Below, in pieces: positions 5,665 through 10,481 of a stretch of 10,481 nucleotides of DNA. The notes beneath the pieces were generated by a model that was given only the letters and a program-made list of their open reading frames with translations, searched no databases and was not told the DNA's origin. The position numbers and the translations under genes were made by a program. The stretch's first letter is position 1, and each line of letters begins with the position of its first letter. This stretch comes from Trichodesmium sp. jk18x7bins.61 (lineage in GTDB: Bacteria > Cyanobacteriota > Cyanobacteriia > Cyanobacteriales > Microcoleaceae), in the NCBI GenBank assembly GCA_022822685.1, contig JAJEAQ010000662.1, positions 1 through 10,481 on the forward strand, given 5' to 3'.

Positions 5665-8600
5665 ATGATTTTTCGCAATAGAGTCATTAATAAAAGTCAA
5701 CTGAAAAAGCTGATTTCTTGGTCCTTTAATAATTGTGGTACAGCTAGAACTGCAAATATGGCAGATAAGCTAAAAGATTTAGGATTTCGTTATGCAACAA
5801 AAGCAGGTGTTTCTATTAGTGTAGATGACTTACGCATCCCTCCTTCAAAAAGACAACTTTTAGATGCAGCAGAACAAGAGATTCGCAAGACAACTGGCCG
5901 TTATACTAAAGGGAAAATTACCGAAGTAGAACGCTTTCAAAAAGTAATTGATACTTGGAATAGTACGAGTGAGAATTTGAAAGATGAGGTGGTGCGTAAC
6001 TTTCGAGCCACTGATCCTCTGAACTCGGTTTATATGATGGCATTTTCTGGGGCACGGGGTAACATTTCTCAGGTGCGCCAATTGGTAGGGATGCGTGGCT
6101 TGATGGCAGATCCACAAGGGGAAATTATTGACTTGCCAATTAAGACTAATTTCCGGGAAGGTTTGACTGTAACAGAGTATATTATCTCTTCTTATGGTGC
6201 CCGTAAAGGGTTGGTTGATACAGCGTTGAGAACTGCTGACTCTGGTTATTTGACTCGTCGCTTGGTGGATGTTTCTCAGGATGTCATAGTTCGGGAAGCA
6301 GATTGTGGTACAAAGCGGGGGGTAATGATTACCAGTATGAAAGATGGCGATCGTGTGTTGATTCCTGTACAAGATAGACTTTTAGGCAGGGCTTTGGCAG
6401 ATGATGTTAAACACCCAGAAACAGGAGAAATTATTAGTGTTGGTGATATTCAGGCAGTCATAAATCAAATAATTACAGAAGATTTAGCTAAGGCTATAGG
6501 TGAAGCAGGAGTCGAAAAAGTATTTGCGCGATCGCCTTTGACTTGTGAATCACCTCGTTCTGTGTGTCAACAATGTTATGGTTGGAGTCTGGCTCACGGT
6601 CATTTAGTGGATATGGGAGAGGCGATTGGGATTATCGCTGCCCAATCGATCGGGGAGCCAGGTACTCAATTAACGATGAGAACATTCCATACTGGAGGTG
6701 TGTTTACCGGGGAAGTAGCTCGTCAATTTATCACACCTTTTTCAGGTGTAGTAAAGTATCCATCTACTGTGCGTACTAGATCATTCCGGACTCGTCATGG
6801 AGATGAGGCGATGATTGCAGAGAATAATTTTGACCTGACAATAGTAGGTGATACTCGTCAAGACAGTGTATTCATTGCTCAAGGTTCTATTTTGATGGTG
6901 ACAAATGGGCAGCTAGTGTCAGCGGGAGCAATTTTAGCAGAAGTACCAAAAGCAGGTCAAGTTAGAAAAACAACTGAGAAAGTCACAAAAGAAGTAGCCT
7001 CTGATATAGCAGGAGAAGTTAAGTTTGCTCAGTTGGTGCAAGAGGAAAAGGTAGACAGGCAAGGAAGCATTACTCGCATTGCTCAAAGAGGTGGTCTGAT
7101 CTGGATCTTAGCCGGAGAAGTTTATAATCTCCCACCTGGTGCAGAAGCAGTAGTAAAAAATGGGAGTAAGATTGATGTTAATAGTGTAATTGCTGAAACT
7201 AAATTGGTAACCGAACATGGAGGTTTAGTACGACTGCCATCTTCTAAAAAAACTCAAAATATTTTGAGTGGAGAAATGGAAGAGTCTACAAATGATGAGT
7301 TAGAAGAGTCAATGACTACGAATTCTACTCAACTGTCAACAACTACTGAAGTAGATCATAATTTACCTCGTGAGATTGAAGTCATTACTGCAAGTGTGCG
7401 ACTAGATCAAGCCAAAGTTCGGATAGAAAACCATCAAAACCGTGAACAGTATATTATTGAAACCCAAAAGAATCAGCGGTTTGCGCTAAAAGTTGACCCT
7501 GGTAGTAAGGTTGGCAACCACGAGGTTATTGCTGAACTTTTAGATAACAATTATCAAACTCCTACAGGTGGCATCATTAAATATGCTGGAGTAGAAGTTC
7601 TCAAGCGTGGTAAAGCGAAACAGGGCTACGAAGTGATCAAAGGTGGTACATTGCTATGGATTCCTGAGGAGTGTCATGAGGTCGATAAAGATATTTCTCT
7701 CCTATTAGCAGAAGACGGTCAATATGTCGAAGCTGGTACGGAAATAGTGAAGGATATTTTCTGTCAGTCTAGTGGATTGGTGGAAGTACACCAGAAAAAT
7801 GACATTCTCAGGGAAGTTGTGATTAAGCCTGGAGAAATACATAGGGGAGACTATGAAAGTGATTTAGGGGATTTAACCTTGATGGATGGTCAGATTGCAA
7901 CGCCTGGAAAGGAGGTGATACCAGGATTAGTAACATCTGAGTTAAAGTATATTGAGTATGTAGAAACGCCAGAAGGTCCTGGATTATTGTTACGACAAGT
8001 AACTGAATTTCATGTGCCTGATGAGCCTGGTGTTCCTTCCCAGAAATCAATTAATTCTTCCATTGAGTTGCGAGCAGTACAGCGGATTCCTTTTAAGGAT
8101 GGGGAACGAGTTAAATCTGTTGAAGGTATAGAATTACTACGAACTCAGTTAGTCTTAGAGATTGGAGAAGAGGCTCCTCAATTAGCTGCCGATATTGAGT
8201 TATCACCAGTTCCAGAGGAAGAAGGAGTAATGCGTTTGCAGTTGGTAATTCTGGAGTCTTTAGTGATTCGCCGAGATGTAGCGGCTGATACAACTCAAGG
8301 TGGAACGAGTACCCGACTTTTGATTAAGGATGGGGATACGATAGAAGCTGGAGCAGTAGTAGCTCGCACGGAGATTTTATCTAAGAAGTCTGGTGAAGTA
8401 CGCGGTATCCGAGAGGGAGATGAAGCTATTCGTCGTATTTTGATAGTCCGAGAAGCTGATTTAATTAAGATACCTGTTGATACTTTACCATCTGTAACTG
8501 AAGGAGAATTACTGGTTGGTGGTACTGAAATTGCTCCGGGAACAGTTCTACAACAGTCTGGTTTGGTGTCTAAAATTGAGAAAAATGTTTCAGATGATGG

Positions 8601-9876
8601 CAGTGAAAGTTATCAGGTAATCTTGCGCCAAGGTAGGCCTTATCGTGTTTCGACAGGTGCCATATTACTGACTCTTGATGGAGATTTGGTGCAACGAGGC
8701 GATAGTTTGGTGCTGTTGGTATTTGAGCGGACTAAGACTGGGGATATTATTCAGGGTTTGCCTCGGATTGAGGAGTTACTGGAGGCTCGTAAACCGAAAG
8801 AGTCTTGCGTTTTAGTGAAGTATCCAGGCCAAGCTCAGGTGAATGTTAATCAGGATAATGTAGAGCTGAGTGTAGTCTCTAGTGACGGAACAATTACAGA
8901 TTATCCTATAGGTCATGGGCAGAATGTGATTGTTTCTGATGGACAAAGTGTGGAAGTGGGTGAATCTCTGACAGATGGACCTCGGAATCCCCATGAAATT
9001 CTGGAGATTTTCTTCAACTATTATCGCGAGCATGAAAGTGTTTATGAGGCTTGTCTGAAGAGTTTCGAGGCTTGTCAAAAGTTCTTGGTAAATGAGGTGC
9101 AGGCGGTTTATCAGTCTCAGGGTATAGATATTTCTGATAAACATATTGAGGTGATTGTGCGTCAGATGACTTCTAAGGTGAAGATTGATGATGGTGGTGA
9201 TACTACTATGTTGCCTGGAGAGTTAATAGAGTTGCGACAAGTGGAGCAGGTGAATGAGGCTATGTCTATTACTGGTGGAGCAACGGCTCAGTATACGCCT
9301 ATGTTATTGGGGATTACAAAGGCATCGCTGAATACAGATAGCTTTATTTCAGCAGCTAGTTTCCAAGAGACTACACGGGTGTTAACGGAGGCGGCGATCG
9401 AGGGTAAGTCTGACTGGTTAAGGGGATTGAAGGAAAATGTAATTATTGGTAGGTTGATTCCGGCGGGTACTGGTTTTAATGCTTATGAAGATGCTCTGAG
9501 TGCAGAGATTAATCGTTTGGAACAAGGTTGGGATGAGGATATGGATATGATTGAGGAAGATGATTTGCAGAGTGTGATTTTAGATGATCAAACTGCTCGT
9601 TCTTTTGAATTGGAGAACAATCTAAATCTATCACCTGTAAATAATAATTTTGCAGATTCTCAAGGCTTATCTAAGAATGAAAGTGAGTTGATTGATGATG
9701 GTATGTCTGACTTTCCTTCTCTTGAAAAAAATCCTGAGTCAGTTTTAGATGATTCACCTTTCATAACTGATAATTTCGATTCTGATTTTCCTAATGACTT
9801 AGAGGATGAGTTAATAGATAATGAGATCGATGATGGTTTTGATGATTTTGATGAGAATACACCAGACTTAATTTAA
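5665..9876 (+). CDS. rpoC2: DNA-directed RNA polymerase subunit beta-prime (RpoC2)
   Basis: C-terminal part of the split beta-prime subunit; with RpoC1 it completes the RNA polymerase catalytic centre. The start is supported by the family N-terminus (NRVINKSQLKKLISW, then GTARTANMADKLKDLGF). In order: the FSGARGNISQVRQLVGMRGLMADP segment (127-150); the bridge helix (REGLTVTEYIISSYGARKG, about 164-182, on to RRLVDV); the second zinc site C214, C294, C301, C304; the first trigger-loop half (GIIAAQSIGEPGTQLTMRTFHTGG, 322-345); the long SI3 insertion of hybrid-motif repeats (about 347-1020), including a Ser/Thr/Glu-rich linker; the second trigger-loop half (GDIIQGLPRIEELLEARKP, 1026-1044); and the C-terminal LLGITKASL...RLIPAGTG region (to 1270). 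A tail of about 114 residues (1290-1403) has about 38 acidic and only 3 basic residues. At 1403 residues it is somewhat longer than the usual 1320-1350. No Shine-Dalgarno sequence is evident. Confidence 0.98.
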   Translation: MIFRNRVINKSQLKKLISWSFNNCGTARTANMADKLKDLGFRYATKAGVSISVDDLRIPPSKRQLLDAAEQEIRKTTGRYTKGKITEVERFQKVIDTWNSTSENLKDEVVRNFRATDPLNSVYMMAFSGARGNISQVRQLVGMRGLMADPQGEIIDLPIKTNFREGLTVTEYIISSYGARKGLVDTALRTADSGYLTRRLVDVSQDVIVREADCGTKRGVMITSMKDGDRVLIPVQDRLLGRALADDVKHPETGEIISVGDIQAVINQIITEDLAKAIGEAGVEKVFARSPLTCESPRSVCQQCYGWSLAHGHLVDMGEAIGIIAAQSIGEPGTQLTMRTFHTGGVFTGEVARQFITPFSGVVKYPSTVRTRSFRTRHGDEAMIAENNFDLTIVGDTRQDSVFIAQGSILMVTNGQLVSAGAILAEVPKAGQVRKTTEKVTKEVASDIAGEVKFAQLVQEEKVDRQGSITRIAQRGGLIWILAGEVYNLPPGAEAVVKNGSKIDVNSVIAETKLVTEHGGLVRLPSSKKTQNILSGEMEESTNDELEESMTTNSTQLSTTTEVDHNLPREIEVITASVRLDQAKVRIENHQNREQYIIETQKNQRFALKVDPGSKVGNHEVIAELLDNNYQTPTGGIIKYAGVEVLKRGKAKQGYEVIKGGTLLWIPEECHEVDKDISLLLAEDGQYVEAGTEIVKDIFCQSSGLVEVHQKNDILREVVIKPGEIHRGDYESDLGDLTLMDGQIATPGKEVIPGLVTSELKYIEYVETPEGPGLLLRQVTEFHVPDEPGVPSQKSINSSIELRAVQRIPFKDGERVKSVEGIELLRTQLVLEIGEEAPQLAADIELSPVPEEEGVMRLQLVILESLVIRRDVAADTTQGGTSTRLLIKDGDTIEAGAVVARTEILSKKSGEVRGIREGDEAIRRILIVREADLIKIPVDTLPSVTEGELLVGGTEIAPGTVLQQSGLVSKIEKNVSDDGSESYQVILRQGRPYRVSTGAILLTLDGDLVQRGDSLVLLVFERTKTGDIIQGLPRIEELLEARKPKESCVLVKYPGQAQVNVNQDNVELSVVSSDGTITDYPIGHGQNVIVSDGQSVEVGESLTDGPRNPHEILEIFFNYYREHESVYEACLKSFEACQKFLVNEVQAVYQSQGIDISDKHIEVIVRQMTSKVKIDDGGDTTMLPGELIELRQVEQVNEAMSITGGATAQYTPMLLGITKASLNTDSFISAASFQETTRVLTEAAIEGKSDWLRGLKENVIIGRLIPAGTGFNAYEDALSAEINRLEQGWDEDMDMIEEDDLQSVILDDQTARSFELENNLNLSPVNNNFADSQGLSKNESELIDDGMSDFPSLEKNPESVLDDSPFITDNFDSDFPNDLEDELIDNEIDDGFDDFDENTPDLI
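6528..6535. repeat. HIP1 octamer GCGATCGC
   Basis: Exact HIP1 inside rpoC2, spanning the codons for residues 288-291 (ARSP), just before the zinc-site Cys294. Confidence 0.85.
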
Positions 9877-9882
9877 TTTGTT

Positions 9883-9890
9883 GCGATCGC
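9883..9890. repeat. HIP1 octamer GCGATCGC
   Basis: Exact HIP1 seven bases after the rpoC2 stop codon. Confidence 0.85.
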
Positions 9891-9916
9891 AGTGGGTTGG
9901 ATTACGAGGGAAATAA

Positions 9917-9953
9917 TTAAGGCAGAAGGCTGACTCTATGCCCTCTGCTTTAG
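9917..9953 (+). terminator. Hairpin 40 bases after rpoC2, possible transcript 3' end
   Basis: TTAAGGCAGA-a-GGC (9917-9930) can pair with GCC-c-TCTGCTTTAG (9940-9953) around a nine-base loop, with one A/C mismatch and G-T wobbles. The position suits the end of the rpoC1-rpoC2 transcript. It is followed by A residues rather than T residues, so it is not a standard Rho-independent terminator; RNA 3'-end protection is an alternative. Confidence 0.35.
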
Positions 9954-9993
9954 CAAAAAATGGGGTATAAAGCTTCTCCCTTGGCATAAATCA

Positions 9994-10050
9994 AAGGTTC
10001 GTGCAACTAGAGGAGAGTTAGTATTATTTTGCGTAAATAGAAGGTTCGTG
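9994..10050 (+). repeat. Short direct repeat AAGGTTCGTG
   Basis: AAGGTTCGTG occurs at 9994-10003 and 10041-10050, with partial similarity on both sides (AAAT before, ACTA after). The copies are 47 bases apart. It may be a remnant of a local duplication or of a mobile element end. The surrounding spacer (9877-10214) has no gene. Confidence 0.4.
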
Positions 10051-10071
10051 TCACTAAGTGCAGGCTGTAGC

Positions 10072-10103
10072 TGAAACCTTTATCAAATAAAGGTTTCAAT
10101 TTT
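10072..10103. terminator. Candidate terminator between rpoC2 and the convergent permease remnant
   Basis: TGAAACCTTTAT and ATAAAGGTTTCA form a perfect 12-pair stem with a three-base CAA loop (10072-10098), followed by ATTTT on the plus strand. The stem is AT-rich and the T run is only four bases, so strength is uncertain. It lies between two genes pointing at each other, where a terminator is expected. Confidence 0.5.
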
Positions 10104-10214
10104 CTACTCTCAGGACTTACGCATTACCGCTATAGCTACTAATTGGACTCGTTGACGGGAGGTAAAATCATAGGTTTGAGTATTAGTTATCCAACAATGG
10201 GGCTGAGGCGCTTG

Positions 10215-10481
10215 TCACTCCGTGATATCATTTGGTTTAATTTCATTGGTAGCTGATAAATAAATTCCAAGCAAAACTCCGATAAACGCAATCCCATTCC
10301 ACAAACTCAGTTTCTCACCTAAAATAATCCAAGCAGCAATAGCTGTAATTACCGGTTATAGCAAGAGACAGAGAGTAGAAAAGCTAGAATAAAAAGCCTT
10401 TAGGCTGTAGATTAACAGTCCTTGTCCAAAAACTTGCACACAACTACTCAATAAGAACACAGCAAACCAACCTGACTTTGA
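10215..10481 (-). pseudogene. EamA/DMT-family permease, C-terminal part with an internal stop
   Basis: Read on the minus strand from the window edge, 89 codons resemble the end of a 10-helix EamA (drug/metabolite transporter) membrane permease. The matching features are GWFAVFLLSS, then GQGLLIYSLKAF, then PVITAIAAWIILGEKLSLWNGIAFIGVLLGIYLSA; the family signature there is LLEPVxAAxxAWxxxGExLxxxxxxGxxLIxxGxxL. At 10358-10356 the codon before PVI is TAA, where the family has Glu (GAA), so a single G-to-T change explains the stop. The frame then continues for 46 codons to TGA 10217-10215. The stop would remove about the last two membrane helices, making a functional product unlikely. The 5' part and any substrate clue lie outside the window. 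Confidence 0.7.

Noticed and set aside
5860..6372. 170-codon open frame on the minus strand inside rpoC2
   Set aside because: Antisense to strongly conserved RpoC2 coding sequence and resembling no protein; a shadow of the real gene.
8812..9144. 110-codon open frame on the minus strand inside rpoC2
   Set aside because: Antisense shadow with no family likeness.
10110..10125. CAGGACTTACGCATT, resembling the end of cyanobacterial insertion sequences
   Set aside because: Only one end-like motif from memory, and no matching far end or transposase in the window.
1..10481. CRISPR array, toxin-antitoxin pair, retron or other defence system
   Set aside because: No regularly spaced repeats, no matching gene pairs, and the only RT is clearly a group II intron protein with maturase and HNH domains.

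Overview
The window is cyanobacterial chromosomal DNA. The RNA polymerase beta-prime subunit is split into adjacent genes rpoC1 (gamma) and rpoC2 (beta-prime), RpoC2 carries the very long insertion typical of cyanobacteria, three HIP1 octamers (GCGATCGC) are present, and the group II introns belong to the RT-maturase-HNH type common in filamentous cyanobacteria. The modest GC content and the many small repeats suggest a filamentous, repeat-rich, Trichodesmium/Okeania/Lyngbya-like organism, but the genus is inference.

Layout. Positions 1-346 are the 3' end of one group II intron (A): the HNH end of its protein, then ribozyme domains V and VI. Positions 347-2543 are a second related intron (B). 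Its 5' ribozyme part looks too short, its reverse transcriptase is broken by at least four frame disruptions and has lost a catalytic Asp, but its HNH segment and domains V/VI look intact. Positions 2544-3358 are a gene-poor spacer with hairpins. rpoC1 (3359-5383) and rpoC2 (5665-9876) are intact and co-directional, separated by 281 bases holding a possible MITE. After rpoC2 come two hairpins, and on the opposite strand the C-terminal end of an EamA/DMT permease gene interrupted by a stop codon.

How it works together. RpoC1 and RpoC2 together form the catalytic beta-prime equivalent of RNA polymerase: RpoC1 supplies the Mg-binding NADFDGD loop, and RpoC2 the bridge helix and the divided trigger loop. 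Everything around them is mobile or decaying DNA. rpoB, the usual upstream partner, is absent from the 3.3 kb before rpoC1.

The most notable signal is a family of 18-24 base palindromic repeats sharing the core CGGCGACAG. They occur in both orientations, inside both intron proteins (in frame), at the tip of domain VI of both introns, and as a near-perfect inverted copy in the spacer. They resemble the small dispersed repeats known from Nostoc-type genomes. I see no defence system, CRISPR array, tRNA or rRNA here.
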